From Chrysomallon squamiferum (lineage: Eukaryota > Mollusca > Gastropoda > Neomphalida > Peltospiridae): a DNA stretch of 64,000 nt. Made by a program: the position numbers and the translations under genes. Shown piece by piece: positions 39,015 to 53,351 of the stretch (positions are counted from its first letter, which is position 1; every line of letters begins with the position of its first letter). Under the pieces are notes generated by a model. It was not told the DNA's origin. It did no database searches and saw only the letters and a program-made list of their open reading frames with translations. The DNA lies in NCBI GenBank assembly GCA_012295275.1, contig CM022665.1:11858976-11922975 (forward strand). Direction: 5' to 3'.

Positions 39015-39540
39015 AATAAAATAATAATAATAATAATAATAAAAAAATTATAAATAAATACTATTTCCCTAAATATTAAAATATAAATATATAAAAACAA
39101 ATCAGTGGTAGAAATTTAGTATTTTTTATCAAAAAGTTATACCTCTTAATAATATCAAAACTGTTTTGATGGAAGATGTGTATGTATGTATGTATGTATG
39201 TATGTATATATCCCAGCACCAATTTGATTACAAAAATAAATGCCACAAAAATGACAAATGACAATTCCATTAATACCAATCCATTAAAAAATACAATTTT
39301 GTTTTAAACTGATTATCAATAATATTGTTATTTTTAAGTTTTTAAAGACATTAATAATTGGCATTATCCTTAATTTACTTACTTTAAATAATAAACTAAT
39401 AATAAAATTAAAGCAAAAATCATAAGGTGCCAGATTAACATAATTATATTTTTAATTAAAAATTATTTTCTACTCTGAATATATATATATAGCATTAATA
39501 TACTTTTTCTGCTTTTTTTTAAAACAAATATTTAATTTGT
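38411..39540. other. AT-rich sequence downstream of mipol1
   Basis: (GAA)n near 38414-38445, (AAAT)n at 38981-39015 and (TATG)n at 39178-39206. No gene. Confidence 0.7.
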
Positions 39541-39713
39541 TTTATTCTTGTCTCTTAATACTTCTGTAGAACAATGCAAAATGTTTTCATTGTAAAGATT
39601 TACTTTTCTAATCTTGCTAGGAAATGTTCTTAATAAATGTTTAACATTTTCTTGATTTAATTTCTATAGAAAGATTTAATAAGATTTCAGTAGAAAAAGT
39701 TTCAGTGTGTTTT
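39541..39713 (-). promoter_or_regulatory. Probable mipol1 3' UTR with AATAAA signal
   Basis: The first canonical AATAAA on the minus strand after the stop codon lies at 39541-39546, about 170 bases downstream. An ATTAAA variant follows at 39531-39536, and another precedes them near 39656-39661. A short AT-rich 3' UTR ending near 39510-39530 is the simplest reading. Only transcript data could fix the cleavage site. Confidence 0.5.
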
Positions 39714-39789
39714 CTACTCTGATCTGGCCTGTCTGTGATAGTCAAATAACTTCTTCTGAAGAGTTGCCACTTTTCTTTCCAGTCTGGAA
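39714..39789 (-). CDS. mipol1: mipol1 terminal coding exon
   Basis: A 76-nt coding part of the last exon. The acceptor is TTTTATTTCAG|TTCC. One base completes the isoleucine codon, then 24 residues, SRLERKVATLQKKLFDYHRQ and ARSE, precede a TAG stop at 39714-39716. The LERKVATLQKK heptads match the C-terminal LERLVDVLRKK of vertebrate MIPOL1; the last ten residues differ, as is usual for this tail. The frame is dictated by the preceding exon. Confidence 0.93.
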
Positions 39790-40601
39790 CTGAAATAAAA
39801 ATAAAACTGTATTTTGAATAATGTGACAGATAAATAAAATATAAAATAAAATAAAAAAAAATAAAATAAAATAAATAATGAAAATAAAATAAAATAAATA
39901 ATTAAAATAATATGAAAATAAAATAAAATATATAAAATATAATAAATAAAAAATAAATATGTAATTAATGAATAAATTCATATAATTTTTAAGTAACAGA
40001 AAAATTTACAATTCAATTTAATTATATTACTATGGTTATGATTATTATTTTTATTTTACACTAATTATTTTTTAATTCCAACCTTACATCATTTCAAGCA
40101 TAAAGAAACATTAACATCAGCATCAGCAATCACAAAAATAAACATTAAAAAAAAAAAAAAAAAACCATTTCTTATCACAAATTTTAGTAATGTGACTAAA
40201 TAATTTTGTAATTATAGGCAATTTAAAAAACATAAATATATTTTACTTACATGTTTTCCTTATGAGCCTGACAGGCTGTGTTGGAACGGGATTTTTCCTC
40301 CAGTCTGCGAGCCAGTTCATCTCTCTCTGCAGTCACTCTTCTCAACTGTTCTAACAACTGTCGATTCTCCCTTTTAGTCAAATTAATATTCTCATGTGTC
40401 TCCAAGCTGTTTCTCACAGATGTTTCAGGAGATAATGACTTGTGTAAGCTTTTAAAAAAAAAAAAAAAAATTAAAATTAAATAAAATTAAAGAAATAAAA
40501 TTAAATATGCATTGTGATATTTTGAGACATACAGTTGTGGTTACAAGCACAAGGGTCTATGGATTATTCATTTATTACTGTTATTACTGTTATTATTGTT
40601 A

Positions 40602-40684
<83 letters not shown>

Positions 40685-40883
40685 TAAAAATTCTTTGTCA
40701 ACCAAGACAATAATTTTTTTCATTCCTGGTTTTTACAGAAAATAAAAGTATTTAATACTAATAGTCTTGGCCTTTAGTTTAAAATCTTCTTGTTTCTGAA
40801 ATTCTTCATTTCTTTGCTCTGCTAAATTTTTTAATTCCATTTTAATATCTTAATAATTATCAAGACTGAATTCATTAACAATT

Positions 40884-40917
<34 letters not shown>

Positions 40918-43900
40918 AGAAAAAAAGAAACAGATTACAAAAAAAAAAAAAAAAAAAAAAATCAAAAACAATTTTCAACATCAGTGATAAAGGTTCTGTG
41001 CCATCAAACAGCATAACATATAAAGGAACTTTCAGTAATAATGTAGACAATTCAAAAATCCTACATCATAGAGCATATTAAATAATGCAAAATAACAAAA
41101 CTTTCTATGTAAATGAAGACTGTACAAAAATAGCATATTGTATAGAATACACAATACTGTTATACCAACTAAACTTGCAGTATTAATACAGGTTGTACAC
41201 AACTGTTACAGACATAGCAGTATGTAACACCAAAACAGTTGATACTAATATAGACCAAATGAAAACTTCAGTATCAGTATCAGCATATAAAAATTATACT
41301 TTATATGGTATATTTTATAATATAATGCTCAGTATTAATGCAGATCATGCATAAATGTTATATCATAGAGCATACATAGTAATACACAATAACAAAACAG
41401 CTGATACAAATACAGACCAAATAACACTTCAGTATCATACATCACAGAATAATGCTTAATAATAAAATTTTATAAAAGGTTTAGTATCTGACAGAATATA
41501 TAACATTATACACCATGTTTTATAATTCATTATACTGCTGTGTACTGTAAAATGTAACTACACTGGTCATGCTGGGATTAGCCAAGCAAGAAAGTTCAAG
41601 TTTTTATTCCCACTTACAAATCACACACACACACACACAGAGAAATGAGAAATATGGATATATTCCATATCATCTTCAACTAATAACAAAAACCTTGTAT
41701 CTTTTCACACTCCCCACCTCCCTTACCCAAGCCCATTCACTGCCCACACAACCACTGCTGGGTGGATGGGTGTATGCAAACATTGGTTGTTTATATAATG
41801 TATAAATTCTGTATCCTTTAACATAATAAAAAATGAATTCAAGGATAAATCTGTCTTTTGTAAATGTGTCAGATTGTGTTTACAGACAACAGGTAAACAA
41901 AAGCAGACACTTTCTTTTTAGAATTTAATATCTATGCTTAATCATTTTTGTCTTTGTTACAACTGTATCAGGGTAACAGATATATAAAGTAGTTGTACGG
42001 TGTGGTACAAGAAATTGTATATGTGTTTCAAAATGCTTTGAGGACCGTTTTATCTATCAACAGTTTGAAACAGAGATGTATACAGTTCTATTAAAATGGG
42101 ATTTGGTTATAATTATTTTTTTTTATTTTTTTTTTATTCTTATCTGCACTTTTCACTTTTTTAAAAGTATCTTCATATATATATATATATAAGAAAAAAA
42201 AATCACACGCATAACATATTATTTGTAATGTTAAGAAAATATTTTAAAACCATATTGTCATAGTCCCATGAAATTTAATTTTTGCTTTTCATTGAATTAT
42301 TTTAATTTTTAAAATGTATAACGAAAACCAGTTACCTGTAGTAAATTCGAAGGCTCATTGATTCATCTTCTAATTCTTTCACACGATTTTTCCAGTAGTC
42401 ACACTTTTCCAGTAGTTGACAAATTTTCAAAATAAATAAATAAATTGAAATAAATAAATAAAAAATAAATAAATAATGTGGCCATTGTTTTCAGTTTGGA
42501 AAATATGTAAAAATATTTAACCAATATTTCTCTGCATTTTAAATAATAAAATAAAATAAAATAAAATAAAATAAAATAAAATAAAATATAATAAGCTTTC
42601 TTTCATTTAATTTTTTATGGTTTTGTTATTGTTATTATTAAATTATTATTATTATTATTACAATCATTTTAAAACTAATTATTACATCTAATTTCATGCA
42701 TCATAATAAAGAGATATTTTTGTATGGACAATAATAATAGTTCAAGAAACTGGTGTCTGAATATTTAATTTTTAAAAACATTTAAAGATTCTTTAAGTAA
42801 GAACAACACAAAATTTTCAAAATAACTTTTAATCAACTCTACAGCCCTACTTCACTAAGACGGAAGAGGAGGACACACAACATTTCATTAATGGTTACAA
42901 AATCTACAGTCAATTAATCTAAATTTAGAGTTCTTTATTGTTTGTCTAACATTTGATAAAAGAACTAAACACACATCTAGAGAATAAACTGACACATACT
43001 GAAGTGAATGTATGCAATAACTTACATTTATAGAATGATGTGACATACACTGGAGTAAATGTATACAATAGCTTACTGGTGTTCTTCAGCTCCAACACAT
43101 ATTACAACAAAAGCTGGACTCAGTGAGATTGTACAAGATGTTTGTTTACCTGGACTAACGACTTCTTCAGGTGCAAGAACAAACACATTTTATAGTCTTG
43201 ACAGTATTATACATGTGTGTGGGAAAAGAGGAAATGCTGGATTGAAGGGGTAGGGAGGAATGGAGATGGAGAAGAGGGAGAGAGTGAAAGACAAAGGTGT
43301 TGTTGTTTTTTTTGAATATTATTCACAAATCTTTTGAATAATTAACAAAAACTGATAGTGAAAAATGAATGTTTTAGAAGAAACCAATGTAAGTAATTTG
43401 ATTTTTTAAACATCATCCTACAGGAAACATAAAAAAAAAAAAGTCTGATTTTAAAAGAAATATGAATACAAATTCTATCAAGAAGAACAAAAGAAAACCA
43501 ATTTAAAAACAAAAATTAAAAATTTTAATAAAAATTCTTTTATAACGATGTGAAAATTCAGTCCATACCCAAACAATAAAACAGAAATCTGGACGTCTAC
43601 GAAATACAAACATGAACAGATTAAGAAGAACAAAAGAAAACCAATTACCCGTATCAAAGTATTTCGGATTTTAATTTTTTTTTTAATCATAATTTCTTTT
43701 TAATGCAGTGAAAATCTAGTCCATTATAAAGAAGTCTGAATTTCGAGGAAACACAAACATGACTCTCAGCTGCATGACTAGATCAAACCAACGAGAGAAT
43801 TCTGGCCGATTCTCCCTTCTCACTGCAACATATTCCTCGTGTTTGTTTTTCATGTCCCAGCATATTAATTTGAGAATATCCTGATACCCTCTTCCTGACT

Positions 43901-46900
43901 CAGGAACCCATTAATAGAATACAAGCCTCAGTCTACTTAAAATGAAACAGAAGAATATAATCACAAAGACCCGAATGAGCCATTGCATTTATTACTTGCT
44001 GATAGCCGATGGACCAACATATGTTCAGTTTCACTGACAGCATCATGCGTTGTCAGTGTGCTGGGAAATTGTTAAGTAACTGAAGACAAGTTTCACATGT
44101 TCCTGTGCTATCAATATTTTAATGACTTTAATGTACCTAGACAGGGATGGACGGAAGGATGGATGGAAAAACATGCAGTCACAGAATGATCAATAAGCAG
44201 AAAGATAGAAATATATATTTATTAAAAATTATGAAATATGTATGTGTGTGTGTGTGTGTGTGTAAAGATATATTTAAAAAAAAAAAAAGCATGTAAAAAC
44301 AGGTGAAGAAATAAATAATTATTAAAAAAATAATAATAAAATAAAATAAATAAAAAAATACTACATTATCACCAAATTTTATTTCACATACAAAGAGAAT
44401 CCATTTCATGAACATGTCCTTAGTATAAAAGCAATGGAAATCTAGGAACCGCTGAAAAAAGGAACTCTACAGTAAATTAGACAATTTGCTGGAGATTATC
44501 CTGGCTGATTCTCAGATAAATCTGACAGACCTGTTTAATCTGCTTTTAGTTTTGCAGGTTCCATAGCTAAACACTTTAATCTAGGCTCTCGTCTGAGTTA
44601 TGCTCAAGAATTTAGTCAAGAGCCTTCCAGATATGGAATCCAAATGTGACCATCCCATCTGAGATGTCATTTTATCCAAGCGACATTCCGCCTTGCCCAA
44701 CATTTTCAGCTTTTCAGAGCTACCTGTGTACACAGATTAAAACCAGGAGGCCTAGGTAGTCCGGTATCGATTTTTGTTTTTTTTTAATAATTTTTATCCG
44801 AGTTTCGTTCATGCCGTTTCCTTGACAACAATATATTGAGACACAGCAACATCCTCTTGACCCATGGGTTTTGCGAGTGACAACGGCACAACAGAGAAAA
44901 ACGACAACATTCCAATCAACGGGCAATTGGCCTGGATCAATAGAACTAATATTCATGGTATTATATGCATATGTGCCAGAACTAAATGTTTGTACTGGGC
45001 ACACAATTGTCAAGCCTGAAACAATGTGATGAGGACCCTTAAAGACAGAACAAAAAGATGAGAACAAAAAAAAAAAAAAAAAGAAGAAAGAAGGGAAAGT
45101 ATCTGTGGCCATGAATTGTCTGTTAGAGGCTCCACCCAGTTTGTGAACATGTCTACATGACGAATTCAATAAAAGCAATTATTTCTGTTCACTTGCATAC
45201 AAAAAAGATACAGAAATAATTACTTGTGACAATGAAATGGTCAAATGAAAAAAAACAAAAAAACAAAAGCAGTTCAAATATGCACACCATTAAATTTCCA
45301 TCTGATTGCTTACTTGGTAAATGTAACAATATTTTCGAATGTCTTTGTTACATTTTTACTGAAGTGTTCTGCAAATGTGAATCTTTTTTATTTTTATTAA
45401 TCTGTAAACAAAAGAGAAGAGTTATACAATCAGAGGTGTTTCTTCAATTTACTCTTATTTATCCTTGATCAACATATTGCTAGTTTAACCATATTTTTCT
45501 TTTTTCAATTAGAGATGAGACTGTTAAACATAAAGTAACTTTAAGTTATAAACTTTCAATCCTAAAGACTTTCTGTAATTCTAATTATTTGATTATATTT
45601 ATGAATTGGTTGGGAAAAGTGATTTAATTTCTACTGTTTACATTTAAAATTACTATTGTAAATGAAAGAACAAATAAAATTTATTTTCTAAATGTATGTA
45701 TATATATGTGTGTATGTTAACATTTTTCTACCAAGACTTGACGTGATGACAATCATATTCTTTATTAATAACTCAAGATACAATTGAATGTTGTTTTTAA
45801 TATGACATTTTGTTTTTGTTTGTTTGTTTTTGGTTTTTAAATGTTTAAAAGGGTATTTTCATGATCAAATAATGTAGACATAATTGTCATGATTATGATA
45901 ATTTTGACAAGTATGATCACATTTATCAAACTGGTCATGTTACAGATTACATTAAATTACAGGAAAAAATGTAATGTTTATATACAATCAAGCATCGAAA
46001 ACTAACTTTGGTATCTCAAAATGAAAAACCCGTCCCAGCTGATTTCCTATATAAGCTAAGTATTAATGTTTTTATTTTTTATTGATTTATTTTTATTTAT
46101 TTATTATTTTTTTTATTTTTTTTTTTCATTTTGTGAGATTAAATCCTCTTTCAATTATTATAATAAAATATATCTTAAAACTAAAAACCATAACAGTTAA
46201 ATTCAATTAAAATACCAAATATACTGAATTTGTTATTCAGCATTATTAAACTATAATTAAAACTAATCGCTCTTTCTGAATATGTCATTATCAAAACAAA
46301 GGAATTATCATAGATGTTAAGTGTACATCGAAGATAATATTTATACAGGGTTAAGTTACATACTTCCTAAAACACTAACACATTGTGAAAAGCTAGAATA
46401 ACTATTTCTCTTCCATCACACATTGCAAACAGGGAAAAAAGTTTCAAAACTCACTGAGACAGTGTGCACAGGCCTGCTTCCCATTGATAACTTGCTCCCA
46501 GTGTGTTTGATGGATAAATATTATCCCAGTTTAGTATATCCACAAAACGAGATATCTCCAATCTCATTGAAAAACAATGTTTCTCACTTCATTTCCACTT
46601 CGAAGTTTTCGCAAACATATCACACATGCATGTCTGTTAGTTAACAGCCTCCTTTGTTTTATCTCATAATAAAAAATGGAAAGTGAACATTTTTCATTCA
46701 TTTTTGGCTAAGAAGAAGAAGAAAGAAAATGCACTAATTATAAATGTAGCCTAATTTGAGTTCCTCTTATTATTACTAAGAAAGAGAGAGTCACATTTTT
46801 CTTATTAAACACTAAGCCATGACTGATTAAATCCTCATAAAAAAATTAAGAAGAAAATTAAAATACTTATTAAATAATAACAATGGCAATAATAATAATA

Positions 46901-49900
46901 ATATTATTATTATGTTCATCTATTTTTTTTTTAAATCTTTTAATTTATTTATTTATTTAATTATTATTATTATTATTTTATTTTATTTTATTTTATTTAT
47001 TTTTTGTTGTTGTTGTTGTTGTTGCTGTTGTTGTTAGTTGGTTATTTCTTATAATTGCATTACAGAAATTAAAATTTTCAAAACTGATTTACTGCAATAA
47101 TCATTTTCAAAAATAAAAATATAGAACTGGTTCATTTATTATTTATTATCTTGTTTACATTTTGAAAAAAATTAACCAAAATTCATGATAATTTTATATT
47201 GAAGGTATGTTATTTATTATTATCATTTATTATAAATGATAGTAAATCATAGTAGTTGTTTAACTATTTTTTAATAAACCAAACATTATCAAAATATTAC
47301 TAAATGTTACTAAGATGTCACCAAAAATTAATATTATTATAAATGATAGTAAATCATAGTAGTTGTTTAACTATTTTTTAATAAACCAAACATTATCAAA
47401 ATATTACTAAATGTTACTAAGATGTCACCAAAACTAATTTAACACTTTATCAGATTTGTATTAGATATAAACATAATTCAATAAATAAATATTTTACTTG
47501 TCTGTGAACAAGATAACAGAAAGGTTTTGATTTGTATATATATCTAGAGTTGCTGTCTAAATATTAGGGTCAAGACCTAGATGTTTTTATAAGTCGTTTA
47601 CAGAAGTTAGACAAATAGCAGACTCGGTAAGAAGAAAACAAATTTACTTTGTCACCAATCAGCAAACCTCCACATTGTAAAGTTTACAGTGATGACAAAA
47701 GAAAGAATTTTGCAACTTAACAAAATTATTATTATTATTATTAAGATGTGTACTGTTTTACATTATATTTTAAAAATCAGCAACTGTCAAAAACAAAGAA
47801 ACAAATCAACTAAAAGAAAAAACAAACCAAACCAAAAACACTAATAATTATTGAAATAAAAAAGAAAATAAACAAAACATTTTTTTAAACAGTAAATGAA
47901 TGATCTTTACAACTAAATAAATTGCCATTTATCTGTATACTGTTTTCCATAAAATAACAAAAATGAATAAATAAATAAATAAATAATATTCAAAACAGAA
48001 ATATTATTTTATATTACATTTTAAAATTAATATTTTAGTACAATATAATGACTTATAACTTTAATAACAAAAATATAAAAATGTGCAGTTGTCATTAAAA
48101 CAAATTATTATTATTATTAAAAAAAAAAAATACAAACAATAATAATAAAATAAATTTGAGTAACCCTGACGTATATTATTACCAGACAACATTAAAACAG
48201 TTAACTAAATTTTGGCTCTTTCTACCCTCTCTTGAGTTATCATGACTGATTGGTAATGTCATCATCTAATGCTCGCTAGAACATATTTGCTTTTAAGCTG
48301 TGTTTCCACGTCCTACACAAAGCAAATTTACTCTCCTCAAGGGGCTGGCTAATTTATGTCAACACTTATGGGGAATTGTTTGCTAGAGTCTACAAACAAT
48401 AGTTAAACACCACCACTGAGTGACAATTTCATTCATGACCATACTACAAGCTCCCAGTCAGCTCAGACCTTTACACTTATGTAACAAGCTTTACAGGGTC
48501 ACTGACACCATAATTTCTTCCCTCACTCTCTTTATTTCTTTCTTTTTTCCCATCCTCACCCCTCCCTCTTTTCCCTCATTCATTCATTCACTCACTCACT
48601 CTCACTCTCTCAGAAGAAAACATATTTAATTAATAACACAATTAAAATATTTTTAATCTACAGTTAAATATATTCTGAAATCATCTGTTTGATTAAGAAA
48701 TTCTTCTACTGCCAAGCAATAGCTACACTTTTTTAACTGGCATCTTCGCTTAGATTGAAAAGCGCATATCATGTTCTTTGTAAAACCAGATGTGGGTTAT
48801 TGACAAAAGTAATAAACAGCCTGAAAGAAGTATCACAGAGGATTGATCCTGCGACTAATCATGCTTCAGGCCAGCAATCTACAACTAAACTACAGGCCAC
48901 TCCATTCTGTCTCTTGCTGTTGACAAGATGTATGAAGGAAGAGGACAGACTGCCCAGGTAATCTCTGTAACCAAGACTTGAAGATCGGTTCTTGTGAAAG
49001 GTTTTTGGTCACTTTTAATTTAGCTTTAGCAAACATTCAGCCTATGATTTATTAGCTCAAGTTCTCCAAGTGAATAGTTAAGAAGGTAAGATGATTCCCT
49101 CACAAATCTCTAGTCTGGATCCCTTGCCGTCAGATTAATCTCCGAAAAGGCTTCAGCGATTTCGGTTGGCAGCACAGCACTTGAGGAGATGACTAAGTCA
49201 GACATGACACGGCTTCATAAATATATAACACACTGCAGCATTTTACTTTAGGATATCTTGTAAACAGGTACAATAGAAATATGCTTGAATATCAGACCCC
49301 CCATTTGTAAGAGTTTTACTTCAGTAAATGAAAATTACATAACACGTTTATGTTTGAGTTTTAATTTTTCTCAATTATTTCCTACTTTTAGAACAGTGTC
49401 AGTATTACTTTGCCAGGACTACAAGGAAAACATTAGAATTTTTTTTTTTAATGACTGTGATAATATTTATGGAGCTGACAGTACTTGATGTAAACAATTA
49501 TTTTGTAAAATGATGATACAAGGGATGAAACATGCTTTTACTGATCACCAACAAGAATTAACTACTACTATTAATAATAATAATAATAAATTATATATAT
49601 ATATATATATTCTTTTTTTCACTTTTTTTTTAATTATCTCAACAACTTTTGTACCTTTCAAGCAGACATAAAAAAGACTAGAGAACTGCACACCTGATCT
49701 AGATAATCCAGTGCTGTATTTACACAATGCTGCATCAAGGTATTACCCTAATAACAATACAATGAAAGTGATATATCACTACAGCCCTACACAACAGATG
49801 TCATATTGAGCAACATGACCTGCTGAGATGAGAAACAGAATTTGCAAATAATTAAAAACTGTAATAAAAAGTATACATATACATGTAAATAATGTTATTG

Positions 49901-50153
49901 TTATTGTTATTGTTATTGTTATTGTTATTGTTATTATTATTATTATTATTAAAAGAAATGAAAGAATTTATATCAAGTGATTTTACTATATTTAAATAAA
50001 ATTATAAGTCATTCAAAAATATTTGTTACTGATGTCACACACACAAATTTCTTTAATCAGTATACTGCATTCAGTTAGTGTCGGTTATAATAATATTAAC
50101 TAACAGTATTATTTTGTTTTGTACTTATTATTTATTTATTTATTTATTAAGTA

Positions 50154-50198
<45 letters not shown>

Positions 50199-51191
50199 GT
50201 TATTATTATTAGCACTACTACTGTTCCTACTATTACTGCTACTAGTAATTCTAATACTACAAATATTAATGTATTTACTTTATTATTATTACCACCACCA
50301 CTGTTCCTAATATCAATACTTCTACTAATTCTACTAATACTAATATTTATTTCATTATTATCATTATCAGTACCACTAATACTGTTCCTGCTATTATTAT
50401 TTCTACTAATTTTACTACTATTACTACTATTTATTTATTTTAATATTTTTATTAAAAAGGAAAAAATAAAAATATTTTTATCATAATCTTCTTCAAAACT
50501 TATTTATCACAGTAAAATAAAAAAATAAATAAATACTCTAAAACTAAATTCTAAAAAACATATATAACTAAAATTTATTTCAAAATTTAGAAACATCTGC
50601 AAAACTGTCTCCTATTGCTAAAAAGAAGAGAAAAAAAAAAAAAATCAACCCCGGATTCATGTGGGTGGTGATATGGACAGAGTAACCAAGCCAACCTATC
50701 GTTCACCACCAGAAAATACCTTCCCCCTTTTTCAATTAAGCTCTAAGCATCTCTTTTATCTCATCAGCCACAAAAGGTATGGCTGCATCAGTTTTTCATC
50801 CACGCAGAAAGTTCAGCCTGGTTCATGAAAACAAACCAACAATGTCCTCGGCATGTATGCAGTGTCTGTCTGCTCGCAAAGCACGTAGAAAACAGCATCC
50901 TCTGAGCAACATCATATCATACCACACCTGTGACACCTAGGGGCATACGTTTATGAAAAAAAAATTATATATATTTAACAAAAAAAAAAAAATTATATAT
51001 TGTATTCGGATAAAAGTTTAACAAGAAGTTCATGGGTGTAATGGGAAAGTGTGTGAGTTTTGAAAGTTTGAAAGTTTATAAAAAAAAAAAAAAACCATTT
51101 GTTACCAACATCATCAAAATTCTGAATTTAATGTGTTACCTGAAGATTACTGTTATAATCATTTTTGTTGTTATTATTATTTATGTTTAGC

Positions 51192-51228
<37 letters not shown>

Positions 51229-53297
51229 TGCTGCTACTGTTGTTGTTATTATTATTATTATTATCTTTGTTATTATTATAAAGATATTATACTGCAGGTG
51301 TCACTTGAATGTTACTAAATTATAATTTAAGTGGATACAGGTGTTTTAATCATCTACCGGGTTGTACCTCTGGTAACATGATAGTCCTTAGCCTATTTTT
51401 AATAGATACAGCAACTTAACCTTCTTTTCTTTAATCTGTAATATATTTCTTCTTTCCTATTTCTTTTCTCCAACAGGCTTCTTTCATATTTCTCTTATTC
51501 AACCAACTTATTTTAAAAGGAAAATGTTCTCAATTGTAACACACCTGAAAATTATTAATAGAGTGCTGTGAAGAGACATTCATTATTCAGAAGCAGGAAA
51601 TAATAACAACATCAAAACCATGATCAAAATGATGAATAATTTCAATATAACATACCAATACACTATATTTTTTCCTTCTTTTTTAAAAAAACAAACAAAA
51701 AAACCCAACAAATTAACTTTTTATTATTAAATAACAAATAAAACTAATAAATATATATATTTTAATTAATTTAAAAATTAACAAGCAATTATATATACTT
51801 CCTAACTGATAATTTATTTTATTGTTAGCAGAGATTTTATTATCATTCTTATCAACATCATCATCATCATCATTATTAATTGATGTGTTTGTAACTTTAT
51901 TTTTTAATGATAAATATTTTTCAAGTATAACTTTTTTCTTCTAAATAAAGTATAAATTTATTTTTTTATTAGCATGGATATTTTTTCCTTTAATATATAT
52001 AATTTTTAATTAGCATGGATTTATTTTTCTAATTTTTAGGTTTACAGAGGTATATTTTCACAAATCAGAAATAACAAAGCCAGAATGTATTTTTTTTTTT
52101 TTTTTTAATTTTTAATTAGCCAGGACATATTTATATTTGCAATAACTGACAGTGAGTGATACACGTGTGATGAGTGAAGCAGCAGCTACGTCATGGGCTG
52201 TGAAGAAATGAGTGGGAAAACAAGCACTCAAAACAGCATGTTGGAACCCCAGAAACAACGAGAACAGCATTTCAATTAGGGGGATCAGTGATTGACAAAA
52301 TTTCGGTAATAACAGGCCGGGCCATCTTGAATGAATAGAAAACTGCACTCCATCTGTTGAAAAGGTCTCGCCAACTGACACAGGGTGTGTTCACAGCCTG
52401 CCGAGACTTGAATGACCGCTCTCGTCCACACTGACCTTTGTGTAGGTAGCGAGGCCATTTCTTCGCCAGCTTTAAGGAGACCATTAACATTATAATAGCC
52501 GTGCTGTCCACACAAACTTGAGTGGGGGGGGGACCAGGTCTTTTTGATTGAATGCCGACATGTGCAGTGACAAACCCGTGCAAAACTGAAGATGTGGAAA
52601 AGAAAAGCGAGAAGAAAAGTATGACTACTGAAATGATGAAATCCATTGTACGACTGGAAGCGAAAGGATTGGATCTTTCGCCGTAGCCGTATCTGTACCA
52701 TCTGTGCTAGAACCTGCGAGTCTACAAGACTCATTGTCTCTTCATACAACTGTAATCTTAATGTGTCAACAGTCTCCATAATTGTGATCATGCTCGGTAA
52801 AATGAAAATGACATGACTTTGGTGATAATATTGTCAATGGCCCTTTGATGAAATGAAAAAGAACTTTTTGTAAATCTGTGTGCATACTGTCTCACAATGA
52901 ATGTTTAGATCGAAGCCACCCAATCAGAAATAGAGAGAAAGAAGAGAAGAAAGAAGAAGAAGAAAAAGAGTTTTATTTACACCGCAGACTAGTCACAGCC
53001 AAGCATCTTTTTATCTCAAAAATAAAAAAAAATATTTTCAAAATCTGTAAAAGAACATTGCTTTCTTTTTATCACTGTAACTTTTATTCAGCTAAGAAAA
53101 CATTAATTTAACAGAAAATGAAAACATGTTTCAGAAAGTGAAATAAAAAATTAAAAAAACTGTAAATGTTAATATTTAATTTGTAGCATGATTTCCTTTT
53201 AATGAAGGTTCACAGGGCAAGGGAAATAACTGGTGTTTGTCAAACACAAATACACCCAGTAAATTCTGAACACATTCAAGGACAACCTTAATTAAAG

Positions 53298-53351
<54 letters not shown>

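Noticed and set aside
49693-49728. Possible 36-nt mipol1 exon (HCVNTALDYLDQ, CAG/GTGTGC borders)
   Set aside because: Phase would fit, but the acceptor has no pyrimidine tract and the residues do not match MIPOL1; chance is likely.
52285-52791. 168-codon minus-strand frame as a full-length gene
   Set aside because: Composition changes along its length and no family is recognisable. Only its first 22 codons before a possible donor look like coiled coil, so it was kept only as a candidate exon.
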